Assembly: GCA_028701555.1 (NCBI GenBank)
Contig: JAQVQN010000152.1
Coordinates: 1 to 6,280 of the forward strand
Direction of reading: 5' to 3'
DNA length: 6,280 nt
From: Kiritimatiellia bacterium
GTDB taxonomy: Bacteria; Verrucomicrobiota; Kiritimatiellia; RFP12; UBA1067
In this document: positions 1-6,280 of the stretch, piece after piece
How the letters are laid out: every line of letters begins with the position of its first letter
Position numbering within the stretch: the first letter of the stretch is position 1
Notes under the pieces: generated by a model
Databases searched by the model: none
What the model saw: only the letters and a program-made list of their open reading frames with translations
What the model was told of the DNA's origin: nothing
Position numbers and translations under genes: made by a program

Positions 1-10
1 TTTCCAGTTT

Positions 11-1696
11 TCAGGAACCCCGACCGGCGGACTCGTTCAAAAGGCCTTGATAAACACAGCGCCGGATCTTTTGCACCGAGGTGCGTTCGAGCGGCTCGCG
101 GCTGACCTGGATCTTGCGCGGATGCTTGTATTCGGCCAGGTCACGGCATTCATGGCGGATGGCCTTGCGCACCATTTCCTCAATCTCTGCCCATGACGGT
201 TCCTGGCCATTGCACGCGGCCTTGACCGCATCCATGTCCGGTGCCGCGATCGCGCCCACGCGCTCGCCGGGCACGCCGCCGACCGTGTACCCCACCACCA
301 CGATGTCGGCAATCATCGACGCTCGCCCAATCACGTTCTCGACCTCTTCGGGATAGATGTTCTTGCCCTCGCGGTTGACGATCAAAGCCTTTTTGCGGCC
401 TCGTATGGCCAGATAGCCTTCGGAGTCGATAGAAGCCAGATCGCCGGTACGCAGCCACACCCCATCGAAAGCCTCGCGGGTGGCCTCGATGTTGTTGTAA
501 TAGCCTTTCATCACAATTGGCCCACGCACTTGCAACTCGCCCACGCCTTGCTCGTCAGGATCGGCGATGCGCACCTCGATGTTCGGCAGCTTTTTGCCGA
601 TGGTGCCGACCTTGGATTCGTTAAAATTGGTCGCCGAAACCACTGGCGAGCATTCGGTCAGTCCGTAACCCTCAACGATCGGCACACCGATACGGCGAAA
701 GCCTTGCAGCACATGGTGCGGACAGGGCGCACCACCCACAAACATGAAGCGCAAACGCCCGCCCAAACCCTTGAGCACCTTCTTGCCAACCAGCCGGCCC
801 AACCCGAGCTTGAGCAGAAGCTGCGCCACGCGGTTGTGCCGCAGACGCGCGTCGATCTTGTCGAACAGTTTCTCGGCCAGCAGCGGCACCGCCATCAGGA
901 CCGTGGGCCTCAGGGTCTTGATATCCTCCCCGACCGAGCGCAGGCTCTCGACAAAAAACATGCCGCAGCCCTTGGCTAGCGGGATGACAAAATTCGCGGT
1001 GAAGGAGAACGAGTGGAAGAGCGGCAGGACAATCAGAAAATCGTCGTCGGATGATATTGCCTCACCCAGCACCTCGAAGCTGCCCATGGCGTCGCTGCAG
1101 AAATTGAGGTGCGTAAGCATCGCGCCCTTGGGCTGACCGGTGGTGCCGGATGTATAAATCACAGAAGCTACATCATGCGGTACCGGGACATGTTCCCCAT
1201 ACCATTGCAGTGGCTTGCCCCGGACTTGGTCGAGCAGGGTTTCAAGATCATGGCAGGGACGTCCGGCGATGTCCGCCTGCGGTTCAGATACGCCGTCAAC
1301 CGTGACGATGAAACGAACGTCCGGCAGGTCAGGCAGAATCTGTTCAAGCATACAGAGGTGGCGAGTGTCGGTGAAGATTGCGACGGCCTGCGAATCGCGC
1401 AAAATAAAGGCGACCTCCTGTTCGCGCAACTTGGGATCCAGCGGTACAACCGACAGACCCGCGCCTGCGGTAGCCAGATAAATCTCGATCCACTCTGGGC
1501 CGTTGTCGAGGATGATGGCGACATGCTCCTTGCCCGGCGCAAGGCCGAGACCGCCGCAGACCTCGGCGATCAGTCTGACATCGTGCTGCATTTCCAGATA
1601 TGTGCGCTTGCACCAAACCCCGCCGCGACAGTAGCGCAATGCCACAGATTTAGGATATTTGGCAACCGCTTCATCCAAAAAAGATCTTAGAGTCAT
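11..1696 (-). CDS. AMP-dependent long-chain acyl-CoA synthetase-like protein
   Basis: ANL-superfamily adenylating enzyme of 561 residues that probably converts a fatty acid, ATP and CoA to acyl-CoA, AMP and PPi. Motifs in order: P-loop YTSGTTGQPKG (181-191), LPLFHSFSFT (224-233) as in fatty-acyl ligases, EGYGLTE (342-348), TGD419L, hinge GRKKALI (433-439), NREGKNIYPEEVE (441-453), and the C-terminal catalytic lysine in TSVQK543IRR. In most relatives that last motif reads TGK; here Gln replaces Gly. No signal peptide or transmembrane helix is apparent. The start is the ATG at 1696, which has a GGGAGG Shine-Dalgarno sequence; an in-frame ATG at 1741 lies inside dtd and would add 15 non-family residues. 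The gene begins 23 bp after dtd and is likely co-transcribed. Fatty-acid chain length cannot be told from sequence, and a related ANL acid ligase remains possible. Confidence 0.92.
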   Translation of the reverse strand: MTLRSFLDEAVAKYPKSVALRYCRGGVWCKRTYLEMQHDVRLIAEVCGGLGLAPGKEHVAIILDNGPEWIEIYLATAGAGLSVVPLDPKLREQEVAFILRDSQAVAIFTDTRHLCMLEQILPDLPDVRFIVTVDGVSEPQADIAGRPCHDLETLLDQVRGKPLQWYGEHVPVPHDVASVIYTSGTTGQPKGAMLTHLNFCSDAMGSFEVLGEAISSDDDFLIVLPLFHSFSFTANFVIPLAKGCGMFFVESLRSVGEDIKTLRPTVLMAVPLLAEKLFDKIDARLRHNRVAQLLLKLGLGRLVGKKVLKGLGGRLRFMFVGGAPCPHHVLQGFRRIGVPIVEGYGLTECSPVVSATNFNESKVGTIGKKLPNIEVRIADPDEQGVGELQVRGPIVMKGYYNNIEATREAFDGVWLRTGDLASIDSEGYLAIRGRKKALIVNREGKNIYPEEVENVIGRASMIADIVVVGYTVGGVPGERVGAIAAPDMDAVKAACNGQEPSWAEIEEMVRKAIRHECRDLAEYKHPRKIQVSREPLERTSVQKIRRCVYQGLLNESAGRGS

Positions 1697-1699
1697 AAT

Positions 1700-1706
1700 C
1701 CTCCCT
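1700..1706 (-). promoter_or_regulatory. Ribosome binding site of the acyl-CoA synthetase gene
   Basis: The minus strand reads AGGGAGG followed by ATT and the ATG at 1696. This strong anti-Shine-Dalgarno match decides the start over the upstream in-frame ATG at 1741. Spacing from GGAGG to ATG is only 3 nt, shorter than usual; pairing through the upstream AGGG would give 6 nt. Confidence 0.75.
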
Positions 1707-1719
1707 ATCAGCACCTTGT

Positions 1720-2178
1720 CTAATGCGGGCGTTGCCCGCAACCCAGCTCCACTGTCACTGGACCGTCATTCAGCAGGCGCACCTTCATCTCCGCGCCGAA
1801 AACCCCGCCGCAGACCTTGCCTTCACCCAATATCCGTTGCAACTCCGTCAGCATTGCATCGTACAGAGGCTCGGCCTGTTCCGGACGCGCCGCCGCCACA
1901 AAGCTCGGTCGGTTGCCCTTGTGTGTGTCGGCATAGAGCGTGAACTGGGAGATTAACAGCACCGAACCGCCGATGTCAGTTACCGAAAGATTCATCAAGC
2001 CCCGCGAGTCCTCGAAAATCCGCAGCGCAGAGAGCTTGCGTGCCAAACGCTCGACAGCGCAAGGGGTATCGCTGTGCGTTACGCCCATCAGCACCAGAAG
2101 GCCCGCACCGATTTCAGAAACGATTCGGCCTTTCACTTCCACCGATGCCTCTGCGACGCGCTGCACCAGCAACTTCAT
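1720..2178 (-). CDS. dtd: D-aminoacyl-tRNA deacylase
   Basis: DTD1-type deacylase of 152 residues, close to the usual length of about 145-150. It hydrolyses D-aminoacyl-tRNAs, and also glycine mischarged on tRNA-Ala, in the cytoplasm. It thereby keeps D-amino acids out of proteins. The two signature motifs are intact: SQFTLYAD (77-84) followed by KGNRPSF (87-93), and NDGPVT (137-142) carrying the Gly139-cisPro140 pair that rejects L-aminoacyl substrates. The start is the ATG giving MKLLVQRV, the canonical N-terminus of the family; an upstream in-frame start would add 33 unrelated residues. That ATG overlaps the stop of the debranching gene as ATGA, so translational coupling is likely; upstream pairing to 16S rRNA is only a GGGGGCGAGG run. 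The C-terminal tail GCGQRPH is encoded by a perfect inverted repeat. Confidence 0.97.
   Translation of the reverse strand: MKLLVQRVAEASVEVKGRIVSEIGAGLLVLMGVTHSDTPCAVERLARKLSALRIFEDSRGLMNLSVTDIGGSVLLISQFTLYADTHKGNRPSFVAAARPEQAEPLYDAMLTELQRILGEGKVCGGVFGAEMKVRLLNDGPVTVELGCGQRPH
1724..1740 (-). repeat. Perfect hairpin at the 3' end of dtd
   Basis: On the minus strand, TGCGGGC and GCCCGCA form a perfect 7-bp stem around an AAC loop, ending one base before the dtd stop codon. The following bases (TTAGACAAGG) have no U-run, so it is not an intrinsic terminator. It could slow ribosomes or protect mRNA ahead of the acyl-CoA synthetase start. A similar 7-bp stem at 4175-4191 inside the debranching gene shows that such stems also arise by chance in this GC-rich DNA. 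Confidence 0.5.
2175..2178 (-). promoter_or_regulatory. ATGA stop/start overlap coupling the debranching gene and dtd
   Basis: On the minus strand the dtd ATG (2178-2176) shares bases with the TGA stop (2177-2175) of the debranching gene. Four-base overlaps of this kind commonly support termination-reinitiation, and no space is left for a separate promoter or terminator between the genes. Confidence 0.9.
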
Positions 2179-5100
2179 GCCTCGCCCCCGATCTTTTTCC
2201 AGACCCTCAGCAGTTCCGATACGCCCCAAGCCTGTGCCGCGCAACCGCGAGCGGCATGCGGCGCATCGCCATCGCAAATCTCAGGCATGTGTCCCAGACA
2301 CCCGCTGTTGAGCTGATCCACGGCGGTCGCTAGCAGCGAGAGCCCGGCCATGCGTGCAGCCTGGGTACCGTAAACCGCGTAAAGGGCCTCGGCGTATAAC
2401 GGGAACTGCCAAGACCAAGCTGTGCCGTTGTGGTAGGCAGGCTTGCGGCGGGTGTCCTCATCGCCCAAATATTGACCCTGGTAAGGTCGGTGCGGGTCGT
2501 TTAACACCACACCTTCTCGCAATACCGGCAATGCGGTCTTGACCGGCAGGTCGGCTAGGCTGCGTATCGCGCCGGGGGTCAACAACTGCTCGCAAGCACG
2601 CACCACCCCCACGCGCAGGGAACGCTCCATCGGCACACCCAGCGTGACGGCGAGCAGTTGGTTGGGTCGCAGCGCGTCCTCCATCTCGGACCGTGCCGCT
2701 GGAACACCGGGTGCGGCGCGCAGGCAATCGGCCAACCAGCCGCCGGGCATCTCGAAAAGTTTGGCGAGCGAGTGCGCGGCGTGTTCGGCCAAAGCTTCCC
2801 AGGACGCATCGACCTTGCGCGCCAACAATTGCAGAGCCGCAATCCACAAGGCCTGTATCTCTACCGGATAACCCTCGCGCGGCGTAGCGGCAGGATAGTT
2901 GGTGTCCATCCAAGTAAAGTGCGCGGGGCTGAAGATCAGACCGCTCTGCGGGTCCATACGTATGCCGTTCGGCGTGCCGTCGCGGTAATGCGAAAGGATC
3001 GAAACCATGACCTCACGCAGTTTTCGCTCTCCGCATCTGGTGTCAAGCACTTTTCGGTCGCCGATGGCCTCCATCAAATCGCCTGCAGCCACACAGAACC
3101 ACAACGGCGCATCAGATGTGTCGCGGTTGCCCACCGTGTTGCCGTGAATTATATTAGGCAGGGTGCCACGCTCCTCGAAACGGCCGAACTCTTGCAATAT
3201 CGCAAGAGACTCGTCATACCTGCCGTCGGCGATCATGCCGCGTAGCGCGATCAGGGTGTCACGTCCCCAGTCGAGAAACCAGGGGTAGCCCGCGATTACA
3301 GTACACAAATTGTCTCGCCGCACCACAAAAAGTGACAGAGCATCCGAGAGCACTTCCGGCACGGAGCGCGGTGCTCCGCAATCAGGATTGCATTTACAAG
3401 GAAGTTTTCCTGCATCCGCAGGTGCCCAGGCATCGCGCCTTCCCGCAGTTAGCGTAGCTTGTCCGCCGCTTTCCAACGGCAGACTGAACCATCCGGGGCT
3501 GAAAAGGTCGCCGTTGGGGTCAAGTCCGCGCTCACGCTCTTCGGTATGCTCAAGCATATAGAGCCACTCGGGTTCGTTGTGGAATTCGCCGTGATCGGTC
3601 TCGATGCTCGCGGTCTCGCCAGCCTGCGGCGTGAACGCAAAGCCGGAAGCGCACGCCTTCACGGCTGCCGGCCACTCCCGCTCGGGTCCGGCAAAGGCCT
3701 TGGTCTTATGATGAAAACTGCGCCACTCGATGTCCGGACGCAGAATTAACGTGACATCATCGTGAGGGTCAAGACCGCCCCGACGGTTGTGGCGGCAGAC
3801 TGTCAAGTGGGCACGATTGAGCCCCGCCACGAGTTCCAGCTTGAAGGTCAGGTGAACCCAACGGCCCATGCCGCAGGGCACGTCGAAACTCCACTGCGCC
3901 TCACGTCCAGCCGGGTCGGCTGCAAAAGCGGTCATGCAAGCCTTGCTGATCTCCTGGGAGTAGCCGCGGTAACGCAGCCAGGCACGGCAGCGAGTCCAAA
4001 AAACAGTTTTGTCAACAGGCACCGCCGGATCGGTATTCACCGCCAAAAGGCAGTCGTACTGACTTGCAATCTCGCCCCAGGCCGCGCGGGCATGGCACAT
4101 CGCGCCAGCTCCGTTCGACAGCACCGCGCGTAGGGTCGCATCCTCTCGCACGCGCACGCCATTGACAGAGGTGGCGACGCGCGCCGCGTCGGCCGGCGGC
4201 GGTATCAGCAGCGTTGAAACGTCGCGCCGGATACCTTGCGGCGTATAGACCACTGTGGCCAGCTCGCGCGACTCATTGCGCAGTCCGCCGAGCACCGTGT
4301 CATACGCCTCGACACTCAAGAAGAGACCCCACTTTCCATCGTCCAGCAAAACTGCCTCAGCGCTGTCAGAGGTGCGTTCGCTTGACTTTAAAGCGGCTGT
4401 GAAAGGATACTCAGCGCGCACCAATAACACGTGTCCTTCAGGCACTGCTACCAACCGACGCATGTCCTGTGGCCAAAGCCATTGCGTACAGGCAGGCATG
4501 CTTTCATCGTCGCTAGCGCAGAATGCAACAGGGTCGCGTGTCATAGCGCTGCCCAATACAGCAGGATCATCCGATAACAAGAAGCGCTCGTTTTTTGTGC
4601 GCGGCGCCAAAGTTTGACGTACGCGCAAGGCCATAAGGTCGCGCCGCCGCCGCGACAGCGCCTCTGGCTCTTCCGCCGCGCCTTCCAGCAGAGTCTGTAC
4701 TCGCGCTAGGTCATCATGCGATGTTGTCAGACAGCAGACGCATCCTGGTCTCAAATTGAATGTGCCAGCAACTCTGCCGAGCGCTTCGCCAGTCACCAAA
4801 TCCCATGCCTCTGCCTCTCCGAAACGCTGCACATCCCAGAACACCGTCTGGTTGTGGCCGCAGTCTAAGTTTACCAGCACCAGCAGTTTGTTGCCTTGCG
4901 GATCCTCGCGCAATATCGCTAGCGTTGGCCCTGCGTTCTGCTGAAGCATGCTAAGTTGGGTACCGGGGCCGAAGGCTGAGTGAACTCCAAGCAGTGTGTT
5001 GAGCCGTGCGATCTCGGCGACCTGATTATGCTCCGTACCCCAGTTCAAAGCCGAGGCGTTGTGGACATCAACCTTCTCTTTGGCGAACCACTCCACGCCG

Positions 5101-6280
5101 TTGGTGATACCGAAAGCTCCCTGATGCGAGAGTAAGGCCGAGAGTGACACTCGCATGCGCGCATAGGTCTGGCCGCGCGCGGCCAGACGGCTGTTATCGT
5201 GTGTCTCGGCGAAATGTATCAGCGGTCCACAGCGCTCTGCCATCTTGATGGCTTGTGGCAGGTACCAGTCAAACGCACTGCGGTCTTCGGTCTGAAACAG
5301 TTCGGAATAGGCCCAGTCAAGACCCGCATCGGAAAGCAGTTTAGCAGTCACCTCCACTTTGCCGCCGAGCCCCTCCAGTAGAAAGACTGTGTCCGGATGT
5401 TCTTCGCGTACCCGTGAAACGATGTAGTTCCAAGTGTCTTCCGGGATCATATAGCCAGCGTCACAACGGAACCCGTCCGCGCCCTGACGGCACCAGAAAA
5501 GGAAAACCTCGGCCATGTATGCGCGCAGGCGCGGGTCGCGGTAGTCGAGTTCCACCAGGTCGGCCCAAATCACGCCCCATGCGCCGGGGGATACGAACTC
5601 ACCGTCGGGCTTGCGGCGGTACCATTCGGGGTGGTGCGTTTGCAAAGTTGCGGCCCAACCGGTGTGGTTGGCGGGCATATCCATGAAAAGCAGGCCGGAT
5701 CGGCTGTGTACCGCGTCGGCCAATTCGCGGAACTGGTCGAGCGGTGTGGCGCGCTTATCGAATTCGGCGAGCGCGGGATCCACGGATAGAAAATCCAGCG
5801 CAGCGAAGGCCGAGCCGAAACGCCCCATGCGCGCGAAGGTGGTCGGCACCGGATGCACCGGCAGGAGCTGCACGATCCGAAAGCGCATGCGTCCCATGAT
5901 CGTGTCGAGCTGGCGCGCGAGGTCGCGAAAGGTGCCGGAAGGCGGTATGACGGTATAACCCAGCGCATCGAGGGCCTGTTCGTGGCGGCCTGTCTGCGGC
6001 GTGTGATGGTTTTGGCTTAGCGCGGACCCGAACTGACGCACAAAAGCAGTGTAGACCGTGTTGGCGCAGGCGGTGCGCGCTGGTGCCACCTTGATCCGTA
6101 CGTTGTCCCCGGCCGGCCACTGCGGAACAAGAGAGCCGCGCTCGAAAAAACAGGCCTTGCCCGCGAAGATCCCCACTTGGGTCAGCGGTATGCGCACCGT
6201 AAAATGCCCGGTCGCAGTCTCGTGCATCGGCAAGTCATGCCAGTCGCGCGCCAAAACCGGCTCGCCTGACTCGGTGCAGG
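2175..6280 (-). CDS. Bifunctional GH13-GH133 glycogen debranching-type enzyme (5' partial)
   Basis: Predicted cytoplasmic enzyme that debranches glycogen: a GH13 glucanotransferase/amylase-type half and a GH133 amylo-alpha-1,6-glucosidase half in one chain. Numbered from a TTG at 6254, the visible part is 1359 residues. The order is a short N-terminal beta domain (1-75), a GH13 barrel (about 95-430), a probable GH13 C-terminal beta domain (about 435-515), a long beta-rich middle (about 540-950), and the GH133 domain (about 965-1355). GH13 regions I-IV are intact: D192..NH197, GFRCD265, LLE294G and THD353N. GH133 hallmarks are WGRDT (996-1000), TWMD1117, PVEIQALW (1130-1137), YHNGTAWSW (1274-1282) and GHMPE1325. 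No signal peptide can be judged because the start is missing. The frame stays open without a stop from 6254 to the window edge, adding in-frame residues (TESGEPV before the TTG codon), so the true start probably lies outside. The stop TGA overlaps the dtd start. The two-domain assignment is firm; the exact transfer specificity of the GH13 half is inferred. Confidence 0.93.
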   Translation of the reverse strand, partial: CTESGEPVLARDWHDLPMHETATGHFTVRIPLTQVGIFAGKACFFERGSLVPQWPAGDNVRIKVAPARTACANTVYTAFVRQFGSALSQNHHTPQTGRHEQALDALGYTVIPPSGTFRDLARQLDTIMGRMRFRIVQLLPVHPVPTTFARMGRFGSAFAALDFLSVDPALAEFDKRATPLDQFRELADAVHSRSGLLFMDMPANHTGWAATLQTHHPEWYRRKPDGEFVSPGAWGVIWADLVELDYRDPRLRAYMAEVFLFWCRQGADGFRCDAGYMIPEDTWNYIVSRVREEHPDTVFLLEGLGGKVEVTAKLLSDAGLDWAYSELFQTEDRSAFDWYLPQAIKMAERCGPLIHFAETHDNSRLAARGQTYARMRVSLSALLSHQGAFGITNGVEWFAKEKVDVHNASALNWGTEHNQVAEIARLNTLLGVHSAFGPGTQLSMLQQNAGPTLAILREDPQGNKLLVLVNLDCGHNQTVFWDVQRFGEAEAWDLVTGEALGRVAGTFNLRPGCVCCLTTSHDDLARVQTLLEGAAEEPEALSRRRRDLMALRVRQTLAPRTKNERFLLSDDPAVLGSAMTRDPVAFCASDDESMPACTQWLWPQDMRRLVAVPEGHVLLVRAEYPFTAALKSSERTSDSAEAVLLDDGKWGLFLSVEAYDTVLGGLRNESRELATVVYTPQGIRRDVSTLLIPPPADAARVATSVNGVRVREDATLRAVLSNGAGAMCHARAAWGEIASQYDCLLAVNTDPAVPVDKTVFWTRCRAWLRYRGYSQEISKACMTAFAADPAGREAQWSFDVPCGMGRWVHLTFKLELVAGLNRAHLTVCRHNRRGGLDPHDDVTLILRPDIEWRSFHHKTKAFAGPEREWPAAVKACASGFAFTPQAGETASIETDHGEFHNEPEWLYMLEHTEERERGLDPNGDLFSPGWFSLPLESGGQATLTAGRRDAWAPADAGKLPCKCNPDCGAPRSVPEVLSDALSLFVVRRDNLCTVIAGYPWFLDWGRDTLIALRGMIADGRYDESLAILQEFGRFEERGTLPNIIHGNTVGNRDTSDAPLWFCVAAGDLMEAIGDRKVLDTRCGERKLREVMVSILSHYRDGTPNGIRMDPQSGLIFSPAHFTWMDTNYPAATPREGYPVEIQALWIAALQLLARKVDASWEALAEHAAHSLAKLFEMPGGWLADCLRAAPGVPAARSEMEDALRPNQLLAVTLGVPMERSLRVGVVRACEQLLTPGAIRSLADLPVKTALPVLREGVVLNDPHRPYQGQYLGDEDTRRKPAYHNGTAWSWQFPLYAEALYAVYGTQAARMAGLSLLATAVDQLNSGCLGHMPEICDGDAPHAARGCAAQAWGVSELLRVWKKIGGEA
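2190..3362 (-). other. GH133 amylo-alpha-1,6-glucosidase domain
   Basis: Residues about 965-1355 of the large protein, the C-terminal (alpha/alpha)6-barrel of debranching enzymes (Pfam GDE_C type). Visible hallmarks in order: AGYPWFLDWGRDTLIALRG (988-1006), NTVGNRDTSDAPLWF (1039-1053), TWMDTNYPAATPREGYPVEI (1114-1133), LRPNQLLA (1195-1202), YHNGTAWSWQFPLYAEAL (1274-1291) and GHMPEICDGD (1321-1330). D1117 in TWMD and E1325 in GHMPE are the most likely acid/base pair by family position; this assignment is inferred. The domain is complete to its C-terminus, with no truncation or frameshift. Confidence 0.92.
3405..4157 (-). other. Beta-rich middle region preceding GH133
   Basis: Residues about 700-950 of the large protein. 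The segment alternates short hydrophobic strands with charged turns. It holds an aromatic-rich patch (WTRCRAWLRYRGYSQ, 753-767) and ends in the segment SPGWFSLPLESGG (919-931), which resembles the N-terminal beta domain that precedes bacterial and archaeal GH133 domains. Its likely role is substrate binding or bracing the catalytic domain. Boundaries are approximate, and the residues 540-700 before it are also beta-like but not recognised as a named domain. Confidence 0.55.
4965..5972 (-). other. GH13 catalytic barrel within the debranching enzyme
   Basis: Residues about 95-430 of the large protein (numbered from the TTG at 6254). Region I is DMPANH (192-197), region II GFRCD with the predicted nucleophile D265, region III LLEG with the predicted acid/base E294, and region IV ETHDN with the transition-state stabiliser D353. 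All three catalytic acids are therefore present, and the domain should be active. The THDN form of region IV recalls eukaryotic debranching enzyme, from memory of that family. The HPEWYRRKPDG stretch (208-218) and the text around E294 resemble GlgE-like GH13 proteins. Specificity (4-alpha-glucanotransferase, hydrolase or maltosyltransferase) cannot be decided here; the fusion to GH133 favours glucanotransferase. Confidence 0.85.
5167..5188. repeat. Perfect 22-bp palindrome inside the GH13 coding sequence
   Basis: The left half GTCTGGCCGCG (5167-5177) is followed directly by its exact reverse complement CGCGGCCAGAC (5178-5188). It encodes residues R356-T363, just after catalytic D353. It has no loop spacer, and no second copy was noticed in the window. 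Function, if any, is unknown. Confidence 0.6.

Noticed and set aside
1..20. Possible terminator hairpin at the end of the acyl-CoA synthetase gene (TTCCTG / CTGGAA)
   Set aside because: The stem is short with a mismatch, overlaps the stop codon and is cut by the window edge. No U-run can be verified.
530..979. Plus-strand open frame of 149 codons
   Set aside because: It is antisense to the acyl-CoA synthetase core, with no separate start signal and no recognisable product.
1109..1690. Plus-strand open frame of 193 codons
   Set aside because: It lies entirely antisense to the well-supported acyl-CoA synthetase gene, and its translation has no recognisable motif or family pattern. Long antisense frames are common opposite GC-rich coding DNA.
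1697..1741. Upstream in-frame start for the acyl-CoA synthetase at 1741
   Set aside because: It would add 15 residues unlike the family N-terminus and lies inside dtd; the ATG at 1696 has a strong ribosome binding site and gives the usual N-terminus.
2658..3245. Plus-strand open frame of 195 codons
   Set aside because: It is antisense to the conserved GH133 domain, and its translation is low-order with no family motif, so it is best explained as a shadow of the real gene.
3362..3378. 6-bp hairpin (CGGAGC / GCTCCG) near the Cys cluster
   Set aside because: It is too short to stand out in GC-rich coding DNA and has no positional context suggesting function.
4175..4191. 7-bp GC-rich inverted repeat (CGACGCG / CGCGTCG)
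   Set aside because: It is short, lies inside coding sequence and is made of simple CG-rich codons, so chance is the best explanation.

Overview
All coding signal in this 6.3 kb window lies on the minus strand. It forms one compact three-gene cluster, probably a single operon. Transcription enters at the right edge and leaves at the left. The order is a very large glycogen-debranching-type glycosidase whose 5' end is cut by the window edge (2175-6280), then D-aminoacyl-tRNA deacylase dtd (1720-2178), then an AMP-forming long-chain acyl-CoA synthetase-like enzyme (11-1696). Coding density is nearly complete: the first two genes overlap by 4 bp (ATGA), the next gap is 23 bp, and only about 10 bp remain after the last stop. 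No RNA gene, mobile element, CRISPR array or integration signature was seen.

The sequence is GC-rich by eye, with tightly packed genes, Shine-Dalgarno-type start sites and bacterial housekeeping families. This points to a free-living, probably Gram-negative bacterium. The phylum cannot be fixed from the sequence alone; Proteobacteria and the Verrucomicrobiota-type PVC group are both possible.

The most distinctive object is the large enzyme. It joins a GH13 (alpha-amylase clan) barrel that keeps all its catalytic residues to a long all-beta middle region and a C-terminal GH133 (amylo-alpha-1,6-glucosidase) (alpha/alpha)6 domain. The layout parallels the eukaryotic bifunctional glycogen debranching enzyme, with the transferase half first and the alpha-1,6-glucosidase half last. 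The inferred role is to shorten and remove alpha-1,6 branches of glycogen in the cytoplasm. dtd is a translation quality-control enzyme that hydrolyses D-amino acids (and glycine) from mischarged tRNAs. The acyl-CoA synthetase activates fatty acids with ATP and CoA. The three have no shared pathway, so the cluster looks like a co-transcribed housekeeping and storage-metabolism operon rather than one dedicated system.

I found no convincing undescribed system. Points worth a second look are the two-enzyme fusion and its unresolved N-terminus, a Cys cluster at the entry to the GH133 domain, a perfect 22-bp palindrome inside the GH13 coding sequence, a hairpin over the dtd stop codon, and a Gly-to-Gln change beside the catalytic lysine of the acyl-CoA synthetase.
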